Source: Heterocephalus glaber | Taxonomy: Eukaryota > Chordata > Mammalia > Rodentia > Bathyergidae | Reading direction: 5' to 3' | Assembly (NCBI RefSeq): GCF_000247695.1 | Contig: NW_004624804.1 | Coordinates: 9,601,618 to 9,665,617, forward strand | DNA length: 64,000 nucleotides | Part shown: one piece after another, positions 9,899 to 20,827 of the stretch | How positions within the stretch are numbered: the first letter of the stretch is position 1 | Layout of the letters: the number at the start of each line of letters is the position of its first letter | The notes under the pieces: generated by a model | What the model was told of the DNA's origin: nothing | The model's input: only the letters and a program-made list of their open reading frames with translations | Databases searched by the model: none | Made by a program: the position numbers and the translations under genes

Positions 9899-9978
9899 TT
9901 CTGTTGCTTCTTAATAGATATTTTAAGAATTGAGAGGAACCTACTTCATCTACCCTGCTGCCTTTAAAACTGGTTTTC

Positions 9979-10098
9979 AGGCTGGGCGTAGTGTTCAACA
10001 TCTATAACATCAGCACTCTGGGAGGCTGAGGCAGGAAGATTGAAAGTTTGAGCCCAGCCAGTGTGACTTAGTGAGATCCTTTCTCAAAATAAAAAATT
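9979..10098 (+). mobile_element. B1 SINE
   Basis: Reads ggctgggcgtagtgttcaac ... gggaggctgaggcaggaag ... gagatcctttctcaaaataaa. Confidence 0.8.
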
Positions 10099-10114
10099 TT
10101 AAGAATGGGCTGGG

Positions 10115-10186
10115 GGGCCGGGGATTTAGCTCAGTGGCACCGCACCTGCCTGACAAGCGCAAGGTCCTGAGTTTGGTTCCCTGTAT
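10115..10186 (+). mobile_element. ID SINE (group C), tail lost
   Basis: GGGGCCGGGGATTTAGCTC ... GGCACCGCACCTGCCTGACAAG; the 3' end reads 'ggttccctgtatag' with no A-tail. Confidence 0.8.
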
Positions 10187-10425
10187 AGTTCCGTGGTGCC
10201 TGATCTGGTGAATAAGGTGGAGGACACCATAATGCTCTTATGAGCCTGCCTTTGCGTTGGATGGCACTTGGCAGCAGCATTCATCAAATTTTTAGTTTCA
10301 TCTCTTAAAGACGCTATGAAAGAGGACTCCAGAACTACTTCAGAAAGTGGTGAGAATGATGGGATAAGTATGTTCAAAGCAAGGGAAGTATTTTGAGGGG
10401 AATTAATGGGAATGTGTCTTATACT

Positions 10426-10508
10426 CTTTTTTTTGGTACCAGGGATCGAATTTGGGTCCTTGCGCTTGCATAGCAGGCGGCGAAACCACTGAGCTAAATC
10501 CCCGGCCC
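10426..10508 (-). mobile_element. ID SINE (group B), antisense
   Basis: Flanked by a 12-bp target duplication GTGTCTTATACT (10414 and 10510 regions). Confidence 0.93.
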
Positions 10509-10530
10509 AGTGTCTTATACTTAATACATC

Positions 10531-10614
10531 TTTTGGGGGGGTACTGGGGATCGAACTTGGGTCCTTGCACTTGTGCAACAGGCGGCGAAACCACTGAGCT
10601 AAATCCCCGGCCCC
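10531..10614 (-). mobile_element. ID SINE (group B), antisense
   Basis: Begins 'ttttggggggg' in place of a clean T-tract and ends GGCCCC. Flanked by CTTAATA on both sides, so it landed 20 bp from the previous ID. Confidence 0.92.
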
Positions 10615-10689
10615 TTAATAGATTTTTAAATGTAAGCATTCTCTGTATGTTCAGTCACACTGTGATATGTTGACTTTTTTGTTTTTTTA

Positions 10690-11005
10690 AAATTTTTTGT
10701 AGTACTGAATATTGAAATCAGGGCCTTTGCCCTGAGTTACATCTCCAGCCTCCCCTCAACCTCCGCTTTTTTTTTTTTTTTTGAGACAGGTTCTCACTAC
10801 ACAGTTCAGTCTGGCCTTGAACTCTCTGTGATCCTCCTGCCTCAGCCTCCTGAGTGCTGGGATTACAGGATTGTGCCATGGAGTCCGGTTTATTTTTTCT
10901 TTTGAGATAAAGTCTTGCTAAATTGCCCTGTTTGAACTCAGGATCCTCCTGCCTTAGCCTATAAGAGTGCTGGTATTTCAGCCATGACCCACCGTGCCCA
11001 GTTTA
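10690..11005 (-). mobile_element. Old ID plus two B1 SINEs, antisense
   Basis: Old ID right monomer at 10690-10752 (agtactgaatattgaaatcag ... atctccagcc), B1 at 10766-10893 (tttgagacaggttctcac ... ggattacaggattgtgcc), and an older B1 at 10894-11005. Confidence 0.7.
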
Positions 11006-11200
11006 TGTTGACATTTATAATGTATGATGTTGCTTGCATACAAGAGTGCTAGGTTTTTTATCCTAGCACCATATTTAGAAGAGAAGATGATAGGAACTGG
11101 TCTTTTGTTGTTGTGGCAGTGGGTAGACGTGTGTGAAGCAGATGGTACAGTAACTTCAACAATTGGAGGAAATGGAATTATGGAGCCAGGAAAACAGCCT

Positions 11201-11293
11201 CCCTTTTTTTGGAGGAGGGTCATGCTAGGGATCAAACCTAGGGCCTTGCACATACAAGGCAAATGTTCACCACTGAGCTATACTCGCAGCCCT
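11201..11293 (-). mobile_element. Old ID SINE, antisense
   Basis: Reads 'ggtcatgctagggatcaaacctagggccttgcacatac ... ctgagctatactcgcagccc', the canonical older ID form. Confidence 0.75.
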
Positions 11294-11315
11294 GTGCCTT
11301 TTTAAATATTGTGGA

Positions 11316-11400
11316 GGGGGCCGGGGATTTAGCTCAGTGGTTCCGGCACCTGCCTCACAACCGCAAGGTCCCAAGTTCGATCCCTGGTACCCAAAAAAAT
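11316..11400 (+). mobile_element. ID SINE (group A)
   Basis: Flanked by AAATATTGTG(G/A)AGG at 11304-11317 and 11412-11426. Confidence 0.93.
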
Positions 11401-11441
11401 AAAAAGCGAATAAATATTGTGAAGGAGGGCTCCATTTGCAC

Positions 11442-11536
11442 TTTTTTTTTTTTTTTGGGGGGGGTACCGGGGATCGAACTCAGGACCTTGCTCTTGTGAG
11501 GCAGGTGTTGGAACCACTGAGCTAAATCCCTGGCCC
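11442..11536 (-). mobile_element. ID SINE (group A), antisense
   Basis: Target duplication ATTTGCACTT on both sides. T16 is followed by G8 before GTACC. Confidence 0.93.
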
Positions 11537-11813
11537 AATTTGCACTTATTTTTAAACTCAATGATGTTTTGGTTTCATTTTAGGTTGTATTGCTATTAAA
11601 GTATTTAAACCACTGATCCCTGGATTTTTCTCATCTTGATTTTTTTCTTTAATCTTGATTTTTGTGAGTTCTGAAACATTGAAAGTTGTTTTAAATTTAT
11701 TTTGATAGTTTTGACAATTGAAATTACTTCAGATGGTCTTCTAATGCTTATGACATAAAATCCAAACTTTTGGGTATAGTATACAAAGTTTTTCAGCCTA
11801 CATTCTGTCTGCC

Positions 11814-11899
11814 TTTTTTTTTTTTTTTTAGTACCGGATATCGAACTTGGGACCTTGGGCTTGTGAGGGGGCGGAACCACTGAGCTAAATCCCCGGCCC
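11814..11899 (-). mobile_element. ID SINE (group A), antisense
   Basis: Target duplication TGTCTGCCTTTTT at 11806 and 11901. It lacks about 5 bases around 'gtgagggggcgg'. Confidence 0.93.
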
Positions 11900-12059
11900 T
11901 TGTCTGCCTTTTTAAGCCATTCTGGCTTTTACACACATATTCCTGCCAGACCCCTGGGGCCATGCACTGTGGCATTTCTCTGAAAGTCCAAAATCATGAA
12001 TTTTTTTAGAGTTGATTATAGTTGAATTTTGACTTACACAAATCAAAATTAGGGGGGTT

Positions 12060-12258
12060 TTGGTTTTGTTTTTTTGTGGTGGATTGCAGCTAAGCATAAG
12101 CTCTACCAGGAGCTTTACCACCAGACCCTGAGCTGTTCCCCTAGCCCCAAGATGTTTAATAATTAATATGAAAATTATAACTGGGGCCACTCTGGAAGAT
12201 GAGATAGGAGAATTCCAAGTTCCAGGCCAGCTAGAACAATCATAGCAAGAGCTCATCC
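12060..12258. mobile_element. Old ID (-) and old B1 (+) remnants
   Basis: 12060-12150 is an antisense ID remnant ending 'ctgagctgttcccctagccc'. 12160-12258 is a sense B1 remnant with 'ctctggaagatgagataggagaattcc ... ccaggccagctagaacaatc'. Confidence 0.5.
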
Positions 12259-12306
12259 CAGGAAAAAAAAAATTATAATAGCATTATTGAACACCATGTT
12301 CTGGGA

Positions 12307-12408
12307 TTTTTTTTTTTTTTTTTGGTGTAGGGGATTGAATCCAGGATCCCGGGCTTCTTCCTACATGCTAAGGACATGCTCTATCACTGAGCTACACCCT
12401 CAGTGCTA
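12307..12408 (-). mobile_element. Old ID SINE, antisense
   Basis: T18, then 'ggtgtaggggattgaatccagg ... atgctctatcactgagctacaccctcag'. Confidence 0.75.
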
Positions 12409-12560
12409 AGCATTTTTCTAAATGCTTTGCACAAATTAACTCAGTCCATACATTTGAAGTAAGCATTATTTGATGAGGAAACTGACCCACAGAGAAGTTA
12501 AATAATTAGTGGTCAGTATTTAAAACCATTTTGTTTCCAAATAATGGGCATTTAACCATT
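12409..12560 (-). mobile_element. MIR SINE, antisense
   Basis: Carries the MIR hallmark 'gatgaggaaactgacccacagagaagttaaataat' followed by 'tttaaccattatattgcct'. Confidence 0.6.
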
Positions 12561-13050
12561 ATATTGCCTTTTGTATGAATAAGAATGCTATTCTGCTACT
12601 GTTCTGGGGAGGATACTCTTTTTCCAGAGACCCGAGTGCTTATGTTCTCTGTATGTGCTTTCAAACTCCTGGTGTCAGAACATTTGAGAAGCTAACCAGA
12701 AAACATCTAAGTAGACTAGGAGTGAGAGCCAAAATACTAGGATGGTTGGGAACAGTGTTTCATGAGGGCTGAAGCCTTGTCATTCATCCCAGCCCTACAC
12801 TTGGCATCTCCCAGGCACACAGCTGTACTTACATCTGCCTGATTGTTTGTCTTCCCCAGGTAGATTACCAACTTCTGGCTCTTGGGCCTCTTCTGTATAT
12901 ATGGGGTTGATACAGTTGATTGCAATCACACCTACCTTTGGCTCTTCAGGATTACTCTTGGTTCACTTAGGTTAGAATTGTGACGTTTTAAGGTTGACAA
13001 GGACTTGACTAGGTGTTGGACATCAAGCAGTTAAATTATGATAGACATTT

Positions 13051-13135
13051 GGGGGGTTATTTAGCTCAGTAGTGCCGCTGCCTGCTTCGCAAGTGCAAGG
13101 TCATGAGTTCAATCTCCGGTACAAAAAAAAAAAAA
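13051..13135 (+). mobile_element. ID SINE
   Basis: GGGGGGTTATTTAGCTCAGTAG ... CTCCGGTAC plus A13. The flanks (atagacattt / gtagacactt) look like a decayed target duplication. Confidence 0.88.
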
Positions 13136-13559
13136 TTACAGTAGACACTTCTGTACACGAAATGTAATTTTGGTCCATTTTAGTTTTGGTTCCTGATTTT
13201 AGTGGTTCTCTCCCACTCAGTATGATTTCTGTCTTGAATCATGTGCTTCATTGTACTTTGAAACCACAGTGTTTGTAAGGAGGGTTAAAGTTGTTCACTT
13301 AGAACAAGGTAGAAAGGCAGCTTACAAGAGGAAGTAAAAGGAGGAACCTACCCTTAACATAAATGAGACTCAATCTAAATGTTTTCAGGAAGAATTAAAC
13401 TTTCTAATTAGAGCATAGTCTGTTTTTATTGGCCTAAGCTGAAAGTAGGATATTTTGGAGTACTCAAAAACCCATAGTTTATATGTGCCCATAGTAGTTG
13501 AGTAAGTATGTGAATATTTTTAACACATTATAAATGGAATCTAGGAGCAAAAAAAATTC

Positions 13560-13680
13560 CCGCTGAGTACAGCGGCACACAGCTATAATCCCAGCTACTC
13601 AGGAGGCTGAGGCAGGAGAATCAAAAGTTCAAAGCCAGCCTGGACAACTTAGTGAGACCCTGTCTCAAAGAAGAAAAATA
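13560..13680 (+). mobile_element. B1/Alu-like SINE
   Basis: Reads cgctgagtacagcggcacac ... ggaggctgaggcaggagaatc ... tgagaccctgtctcaaag. Confidence 0.8.
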
Positions 13681-13809
13681 CAAAAGGCAAAATTGAACTA
13701 TTTTGGCTCTGATTCTGAGTTCACTTATAGGCTTTCTGATTAGGTTCTCAAACACTAATAACAGCAGTCAGTACCATATACGAAGAACATGGTAAATACC
13801 TTGAGTATA

Positions 13810-13920
13810 AATGCTCAGTTCATTTCATGAATCTTTGCTATATCCCAGGCTCTGTGCTGAGTACTTTGTGTACATGAGCTAATTTTATTTTCTGCAGCAA
13901 CTCTGGGAAAACTTCTATGT
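13810..13920 (+). mobile_element. MIR/L2-type remnant
   Basis: Reads 'aatctttgctatatcccaggctctgtgctgagtactttgtgtacatgagctaatttta', the conserved core shared by MIR and L2 copies. Confidence 0.45.
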
Positions 13921-13962
13921 CAATGAATTAGGAAACCATAAGTAGGTTAAATTGTCATGTAA

Positions 13963-14475
13963 GTGCCATAGTTTGGATGTGGTTTGTACCCCAAAAGTTT
14001 CCTGTTCTAGAAGCTTGGTCTCCAGTCTGGTAGTGTTGAGGTTCTTCTTGGTTCTATTTTGTTTGAAATGGTGTCTCACCATGTTGTCCAGGCACATCTT
14101 CTGGCCTAGGCTTATATGATCCTTCCACCTCAACCTCCCAAGGACTGCAGGTACACACCATTGTGCCAGGCTTTAGAAGATGGGGACTAGGGCAAAATAA
14201 TTAGGTCATTGAGAGCCCTGTCAGTCTCATGGAGTGAGTTCTCTAAAGATTGGGTTGTTCTAAGGAGTTCACCCTAGACACTTGGGTCCTTCTGCATATA
14301 GCTGGTTTCCTTTCCATTTTTCTGACATGTTATGATCTTGCCAAGGCAGCCTCACCAGAGGCCAAACAAGTAAGGGCTGCCCAGTCTTGGACTTTAGCTT
14401 CCATAACTGTGAGCTAAATAAACCCAGCCTCAGACATTTTGTCTTATCAATAGAAAATGAACTAAGACACAGGCT
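13963..14475 (+). mobile_element. MaLR-type LTR interrupted by a B1
   Basis: Starts 'gtgccatagtttggatgtggtttgtacccc' and ends 'gagctaaataaacccagcctcagac ... aatgaactaagacac', both typical of ERVL-MaLR LTRs. An antisense B1 (14040-14170) splits it. Confidence 0.65.
14040..14170 (-). mobile_element. B1-like SINE inside the LTR, antisense
   Basis: Reads gtttgaaatggtgtctcaccatg ... cctcaacctcccaagg ... accattgtgccaggc. Confidence 0.65.
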
Positions 14476-14639
14476 GTCAGTGCTAGGGTGAACTCAGTGC
14501 CAGATAAACTGTGGGACTTCAGAGTCTGCTACTAACCCATACATTGTGCCCATTCATATGACAACACGATGTACTAAATCATCTCCACTTAGCTAGACAA
14601 GCTAAGTAACAGGAAAGTTATGTATGTCTGTATTTAGTG

Positions 14640-14818
14640 ATACTTGAGGCTTGAACCCAGAGCCTTCACACTGGGCTACATCCGTAGCCGATTCATTCAT
14701 TCATTCATTCAGAGACAAGGTCTCACTAGGGTGCCCAGACTAAGTTTGAAGTTACAGTCCTCCTGCCTCAGCCTCCCAAGTGCTCAGATTACAGGCATGC
14801 ACTACTATGCCTGGCCTA
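14640..14818 (-). mobile_element. Dimeric B1-ID SINE, antisense
   Basis: ID part 14640-14690 (gaacccagagccttcacac ... gtagcc), an ATTC tetranucleotide run at 14691-14709, then the B1 part (agagacaaggtctcac ... actatgcctggcc). Confidence 0.7.
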
Positions 14819-15009
14819 AAATAAAGTGTTTTATAAAATAACTCTTGGCATTACTTTTGTGGAATTGACGGTAATTTAAAGTGGTTTTTTTTTTTCCTAT
14901 TCCTGAGTAGGTGTCCTGTTTTAAGAACAGAATCATATTCGATCTTCCAAGGACTTTTTTCTGTGTATTCCTTTTCAGTATCCTTATTTCCATTTCTAAA
15001 ATAATATAA

Positions 15010-15105
15010 CTATGTTCAGGGGTTTTTTGTTGAGCAGTGGGATAGAACCCAGGGCCTCCAGCATGACGATCAAACACACTACCACTGAGCTCAACCCTAG
15101 CCCAT
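15010..15105 (-). mobile_element. Old ID SINE, antisense
   Basis: Reads 'gtgggatagaacccagggcctcc ... ctaccactgagctcaaccctagccc'. Confidence 0.65.
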
Positions 15106-15379
15106 GTTTTCAGGTTTTAAAATACTAGATAGCAGTTGAAAACTATGATTATTCTGGGCTTTCTGTTTGTTTCTTCCTCTAACTTACTGCATTTGAGTTG
15201 GGAAAAGATAAGATTCTGTGGTCTTTTAGAAGGCATCTGAAATTTGGAAATGAGCTATCAAGTAGGGTTGCTTAGCTTATTTTCCAGTGTTCATTGACTT
15301 TCATATAGTCTGATAGTTTTTAAGGAAGTTAGAGTCAACAGTAAGCCTATTTACCACATCATGAGCTAACCCTGGTTCC

Positions 15380-15550
15380 AGAGTAGATACAGACTGGAGT
15401 AATAAATCTCCTTACTGACTCAGACACCCTGGGCAGATTACTTACTTAAACCAAGCCTTAGTTTCCCTATCCATGAAAGGGTATAATGGAGACAGTGATG
15501 TATATAATTAGTAAGTACATGACATACAGTAGATACAGTAGGAACATTTT
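15380..15550 (+). mobile_element. MIR SINE
   Basis: Reads 'ccctgggcagattacttac ... ccttagtttccctatccatgaaagggtataatgg ... agtaagtacatgacatacag'. Confidence 0.6.
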
Positions 15551-15559
15551 TTCTCCACC

Positions 15560-15670
15560 CAGGTTTAAAATAGAGAAAAAGCAATGGCACATGGTAGGGA
15601 GGCTAAGGCAGGAGGATTGCTAGTTGGAGTCCTACCAGGGCATCTTAGTCTCAAAAACATGTTTTGAAAA
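15560..15670 (+). mobile_element. Old B1 SINE
   Basis: Contains 'atggcacatggtagggaggctaaggcaggaggattgctagttggag'; 5' end missing. Confidence 0.55.
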
Positions 15671-15689
15671 AGGGCCGGGGGGCGGGGGT

Positions 15690-15772
15690 GGGCCGGGGAT
15701 TTAGCTCAGTGGTTTCGCCGCCTGCTGCGCAAGCGCAAGGACCCCAGTTTGATCCCTGGTACCAAAAAAAGA
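15690..15772 (+). mobile_element. ID SINE (group B)
   Basis: GGGCCGGGGATTTAGCTC ... CTGCTGCGCAAGCGCAAGG. Preceded by a G-rich spacer (15672-15690) that resembles a decayed second ID head. Confidence 0.9.
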
Positions 15773-15850
15773 AAAGGGATGGGGATATATCTTTGTGGTA
15801 GAATGTCCTGGATTCTATCCCTAGTAGAGCAAAAATAAAAAATTAATTGA

Positions 15851-15940
15851 GGGGGCCGGGGATTTAGCTCAGTGGTTCCAACCCCTGCCTCACAAGAGCA
15901 AGGTCCTGAGTTTGATCCCCAGTACCAAAAAAAAAAAAAA
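15851..15940 (+). mobile_element. ID SINE (group A)
   Basis: GGGGGCCGGGGATTTAGCTC ... CCCAGTACC plus A14. An older ID remnant (15776-15838) lies between it and the previous ID. Confidence 0.9.
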
Positions 15941-16638
15941 TTTAACTGATTAAAAGAAGTTAAATTAGGAGTCTTGGGAGTAAACCCTAGTGAACCATAG
16001 TAAGAGAACAGGATACCAAAAAAAGCACTGAGAAATGTCTTGCATTTTCCTTTCAAAGGGACACAGCATAGTACATTAAGTTCCCAGGACTGGTGAAAAA
16101 AAATACAAATATGTAATCTGTGTGATTAAATTTGAGAAAAATAAATTTAATGGGATCTTTGTGTTATGTTATATTTTGGTTTTCAGCTGTTCTCCACCAA
16201 TTCTTTTTCCCAACATTCAGGGTAGCATTGTTCTGATTTCATAAGAAAACCTTTTGGCAATAACAGTAAATATAATAAAGCTGAATAGCTAATTGTAGGT
16301 GATACCTGACACCTGTGAGCAGCTTTGCAACTTCCTGTATGAGTTTCAGGAGTATTGATTTCTTGTTTCTCTTCATTCTTTCCCTTACAATTCAACTGTT
16401 TTTCTGATTTCCACATACTGTGATCATTGTGCTTAATACCTCAGGAATCCAAAGTAGAGAATTCTTCAGCATCTGTGTTCTGGGTCCGCATACCACATAT
16501 GTGAGAATTTCACACATTTCCAGACTTTGTTTTGTGTGTCATCTGCTTAAGGAATTAAAAAAAGAAGTACTAAGCAGATCTCTGAGTTCATTGAAAGTTC
16601 TGTTCTTCAGAATGACCTCACTGCCATGACAAGAGTGA

Positions 16639-16710
16639 TTTTTTTTTTTGGTACCAGGGATCGAACTCAGGACCTTGGACTTGCAAGGCAGGTGCTAAAT
16701 CCCTGGCCCC
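16639..16710 (-). mobile_element. ID SINE with internal deletion, antisense
   Basis: Lacks the segment that normally reads GGAACCACTGAGC, so its A box is damaged. Flanked by AAGAGTGATT on both sides. Confidence 0.92.
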
Positions 16711-16905
16711 TAAGAGTGATTCTTGAAAAGCCTTCACAACACTTTGGAGTGCTGGATTAGTGTTCATGAATTTCCTCAGGTATTCTTTGTAGTGGAAGTA
16801 TTTTATTTCTCCATCAGTTTTGAAAGATAGTTTTGTGGGGTACATCAGTCTGGGAGGAGCTTATTTTCTTTAAGGGCTTGAAATACTTCACTCCAAGCTC
16901 TTCTT

Positions 16906-16993
16906 CTTTTTTTTTTTTTGGTACTGGGGATCGAACTCAGGTCCGTGCACTTGCCCAGCAGGCAGCAAAACCACTGAGCTAAATCCCTGGCCC
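16906..16993 (-). mobile_element. ID SINE (group B), antisense
   Basis: Target duplication CTCCAAGCTCTTCTT (15 bp) on both sides. Confidence 0.94.
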
Positions 16994-17090
16994 TCCAAGC
17001 TCTTCTTGACTTGAGGGTTTGTGTTGAGAAGTCTGCCGTGATTCTGATGGGTTTTCCTTTATAGATAATTTATTTCTTTTCTCTTACAGC

Positions 17091-17176
17091 TTTTTTTTTT
17101 TTTGGTACTGGGGATCGAACTTGGGTCCTTGCACTTTCACAGAAGGTGGCGCAACCACTGAGCTAAATCCCTGGCC
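17091..17176 (-). mobile_element. ID SINE (group B-like), antisense
   Basis: Target duplication CTCTTACAGCTTTT on both sides. Confidence 0.94.
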
Positions 17177-17496
17177 CTCTTACAGCTTTTAATATTCTGT
17201 TTTTGTGTTGAATTTCTGGAATCTTGACTATATCTTGGTGAAGGTTTTTTTTATTATTATGACTAATTGGGGTTTTATATACCTCACTTATCTGTCGAAT
17301 TCTTTTTCCCTGTTTGGGAAGTTTTCTGCCATGACTTCTGTGAACAGGTTTTTAATGTCATTTCCACGATCTCTATCTTTTTCATTGACTGATCAATCAT
17401 ATGTTATTCTTTGCATCATTTAGCAGCTGGATTGATTTCTCATGGTCCCTTCCTATTTTTTTTTTCCCCTTCCTATTTTTAAGAAATCTTTCTTTT

Positions 17497-17588
17497 TGGG
17501 GGCTAGGGATTTAACTCACTGGTTCCACCAACTGCCTTGAAAGTGCAACGTCCTGAGTTTGACCCCCAGTACCTAAAAAAGAAAAGAA
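17497..17588 (+). mobile_element. ID SINE (group A)
   Basis: Target duplication AAGAAAT(C/G)TTTCTTTT on both sides. Confidence 0.92.
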
Positions 17589-18017
17589 ATGTTTCTTTTC
17601 ATGATCTATCTGATATTCTGTCCTCACATTGGCTCATTCTGCTGCATATACTTTCAATGGAATTTTTAATCTCCTGAATATGTGTGAATTTGTTTCATGG
17701 ATTCCATTTCTTCCCTATGCTGGGCGTTCATGGTTTCCGTCATTTTCCTAAGCTCCTCTATTTTTGTTTGTTTGTTTGTTTCTGCTGTAGAGTCACTAAG
17801 CATGTCTTTCATTCTGTTCATCATCTCTGTAGTTATCTGAAAAATTATTTCTTATTTGATTTTTTCTAAAGCCTCATTCATCCGCTTTGTTACTCCTGTT
17901 GTTACCATTTCAGAGTTCCAGGTGGGTAGCTTTCAGATTGTTCCACCTCATTGCCTCCTGGATTTTGGTGAACTGAAAGTCGGGGGGGTTGCATCTTGTT
18001 CAAGTGTCTTCACATTT

Positions 18018-18022
18018 TCTCA

Positions 18023-18053
<31 letters not shown>

Positions 18054-18056
18054 TTA
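18018..18056. repeat. (ATT)n microsatellite
   Basis: About 12 ATT units inside the half-L1-like element. Confidence 0.95.
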
Positions 18057-19699
18057 GTTTAATTCCAAGGTTGATACTTGTAAATTGCTTATGGTGACTA
18101 GCTTTATTGTCAGTATTCAGAACCCTTGGGAAATGACTACTTCTCAGAGGTGTCTTCCAGGTGTAGCTGGGTGTTGGGCTCCTACCTCTTCAATTTATTG
18201 GGGATGAGAAATTGCTACCTACTTGGCCCACCCTCAGGTTCTTTGGCACTGGACTATAGTATTTCTTAAGACCCTTAGGCAGTCTTGGTATATCAGGAAG
18301 AACAACTGATTAGCACAATTATGCCACCTTGGCTAAAGTTGTACAATCAGCAATAACAGTGGCATCAAACACAGCCTATAAAATGACAAACTGTTAATTT
18401 GCCACCTTTAACCATATGAACTAGATTTGTGGTTATATAACAAAACCTAAAATGAACTTCAAAATTGTATGCGGTAAATAAGCCCTCACTATGGCAATTT
18501 TACCCTCAGGGGAGAAAACTTAAAAGGGATTGGGGTGAAAAAATAGAGAAATAGAAGAAAAGAAGAGATTAGAAGCAAGGCTGGAGGACAAAGGAAGATT
18601 GTACAAACTTTGGGAAACTAGTGAAGACAGGAGGGAAAGAGAAGGAAGAAATAAATCCAGAACAGAACAACAGCAACAAAAAAAATAACTAGAAACCATG
18701 CTGACACTCATGTAAAAACAAGAACAGTCAAGAAAAAAACCCGAAAAGAGACAAGGAAAAAAAAGAAAATGGGGAAAAAAAGAAAAGTCCACTTCAAGGC
18801 GTGTCTCTGCTGTTCCTGGTAGACATCATGAGCAGAGTCCAGATTCAAGTTGATTAATCCCAGCAAGCCAGCTGTAGCTTTATAGTGGATTAGTGGATAA
18901 TCCCAGCAATCCTGCATCTTTAGTTCCACTGAAGTTCAGGCTGGTTTCTGGCTGAGGCTGGAATGGGATTTGTTGAGCCCGCAACAGTTCATGTGCCTCC
19001 TGCCAGCTTGAATTTGGCTCCTTAACCTCTGGTGAGGCTGCTTCTGTGAATTCAGGAGCCACTAGATGGAGCCAGGCTGCAAGTGCTCTGAGTTTTGAAC
19101 TTAGTTGGCCCCTCTCCAAATGGCTACTGGACAATCGCCCTCTCCAAGGAGATGTCTGAACCCGAATAACTTACCAGCCACTGCAGGCCTCTGTGTCCTC
19201 TGCTCCCTTCCACTGGTGTGTTTCTCTGTGGAGGTCTCTGGAGTTGGCAATGGTCACCATGCGTCTGCACGTTCAAGCTGCCTAACATACAGTGAGCCTG
19301 GGCTCAGGGAGAAAGTGCAGCCTGCTACCTCCTCCTCCTCTGAAATTTCTCTCTACACTCTCCCTGTGGGCTTCAGTTTTTGCTTTAGATCCTTCCTGGG
19401 TCCTGGGAACTCACTTCCCTCCTTCTCTTCCTCACATTGCTATATTCCAGTGTCTGGACACCAAATCTCAAAGCTCTTTGCTGATCATCACTCCACCATC
19501 TTCCTGGAAGTCCCTCAACAGGAGTGATTCTTCACATTTACCTCCCAACTGTGTCTGTGGTTTTGGGAGGTGTGTGCTTTGTTTTGTTTTGGTTTGGTTT
19601 GGTTTGATATGTGTACTCGTGGAGTCTTCAGTTTTGACAGAAAACATTTGTGCATTCAAGCATCTCTTTGAACCTGTGTGGAATTTTGCTCAATTTTAC

Positions 19700-20085
19700 T
19701 AGTAAGATAGCAAATACCAACTTGTAATTAGTAATGATCACCTCTAGGAGTACAATTACACAATTGTATAATTTGAGTGATCTGTGCTTCCTACCTGCAG
19801 GATGTTATATCTGAAAACCTGACTTCAGTGTGGTTTCCAGGCAACAATTGGTTAGTGTATCTTGTTTTCTTACTATTTTTTTCTCTGTTGGGCATTGAGG
19901 AGTTACACACTAGAGAGACAGGTGACCTTAGAGCATAGTGCCTGGGAGGTATAGGATTTGATTAGGGTTCTAGGAAGTGCTGGAGAAACCCAAATCCACT
20001 GGGGGAGGCAGGTGAGGATATTACAGAAAAGAAAGGTATACACAAATCTGGAGGCAGGAGGATTTAAAAAAAACCAGTTTCCTTT
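19700..20085. other. Unassigned SNAP23 intron 1 sequence
   Basis: AT-rich single-copy-looking DNA between the L1-type element and the next SINE. I see no exon, promoter or recognisable repeat. Confidence 0.5.
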
Positions 20086-20089
20086 TCTG

Positions 20090-20290
20090 CCAGATGTGAT
20101 GGACAGTGCACAGCTGTAATCCCAACACTCTGGGAGGATGAGGCAGAAGGACCACAAGTTCAATTTCAGCCTGGGCAACTTAGCAACTTTGTGAGACCCT
20201 GTCTCAAAATGAAAAATAAAAAGGGCTAGGAACATAGTATAAAGGCCCTGAGTTTAATCTCCGGGACTGAAAAAACAAACAAACAAACAA
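20090..20290 (+). mobile_element. Dimeric B1-ID SINE
   Basis: B1 part 20090-20215 (cagatgtgatggacagtgc ... gtgagaccctgtctcaaaatg), an ID right monomer (gggctaggaacatagtataaagg ... ctccgggactg), then (ACAA)n. Confidence 0.75.
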
Positions 20291-20306
20291 ATAAAAAACC
20301 CTTCCT

Positions 20307-20396
20307 GGGCCAGGGATTTAGCTCAGTGGTTCCACTGCCTGCCTAGCAAGTGAAAGGTCCCGAGTTCGATCCCCGGTACCAAAAAAAAAAAAAAAG
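20307..20396 (+). mobile_element. ID SINE (group A)
   Basis: Close to the group consensus, with GTTCGATCCCCGGTACC plus A15. Flanked by CCCTTCCT on both sides. Confidence 0.93.
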
Positions 20397-20699
20397 AAAG
20401 CCCTTCCTTTTCATTGTTGTAAATGAAAGATTGGCTAATGAGGAATGGTAGCATGGGACATGTGTGAGAAGGCTAGTCTCATAAATGATTAGCAAATTAA
20501 TAAAGCACATGGTTCTATTTGTGCCTAAATCTAATGCATGAACAGTTGTTAATTCAAGAAAGGCCTTAATATCTTGATTACATATTTTAGTATATTAACC
20601 TTTTGCCTTTTAGCACAGATATGAAAGCTACAATGTTAAAATTGAAACTTAAAAGACTTTTTTCATGAGACTTTTTCAAGGGTTAAAAGCTTATTTAAA

Positions 20700-20734
20700 T
20701 CCGTGAGGCCCTGCGTTTGATCCCCTGCACCATG

Positions 20735-20766
<32 letters not shown>
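20700..20766 (+). repeat. ID 3' end grading into (CA)n
   Basis: Starts as an ID tail (gaggccctgcgtttgatcccctgcaccatgc), then gcgcg and 14 CA units at 20738-20766. Confidence 0.75.
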
Positions 20767-20827
20767 AAAGTTTAGCTATGACATAATTATAAACAGGACT
20801 CTAATTGCAGTGGCTTTTTGAAATTTA

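Larger units (their letters stand above)
16100..19530 (-). mobile_element. L1-type element with ORF1 but no ORF2 seen (half-L1-like), antisense
   Basis: Minus-strand translation of 16700-17250 shows the L1 ORF1 C-terminal domain (for example the stretch opposite 16740-16845 reading YPTKLSFKTDGEIKYFHYK), preceded by AENFPN and a coiled-coil part (KMTETMNAQHREEMESMKQ) opposite 17640-17760. 18060-19530 is a long 5' UTR ending at 'ccaccatcttcctggaag', the complement of a typical L1 5' end. Downstream of ORF1 (16100-16620) the sequence is not recognisably ORF2. Four ID SINEs interrupt it, and the frames are broken. Reading frames in 18500-19530 belong to this UTR. Confidence 0.65.

Noticed and set aside
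19105..19702. Frames of 136-140 codons on the plus strand
   Set aside because: They fall in the 5' UTR of the antisense L1-type element.
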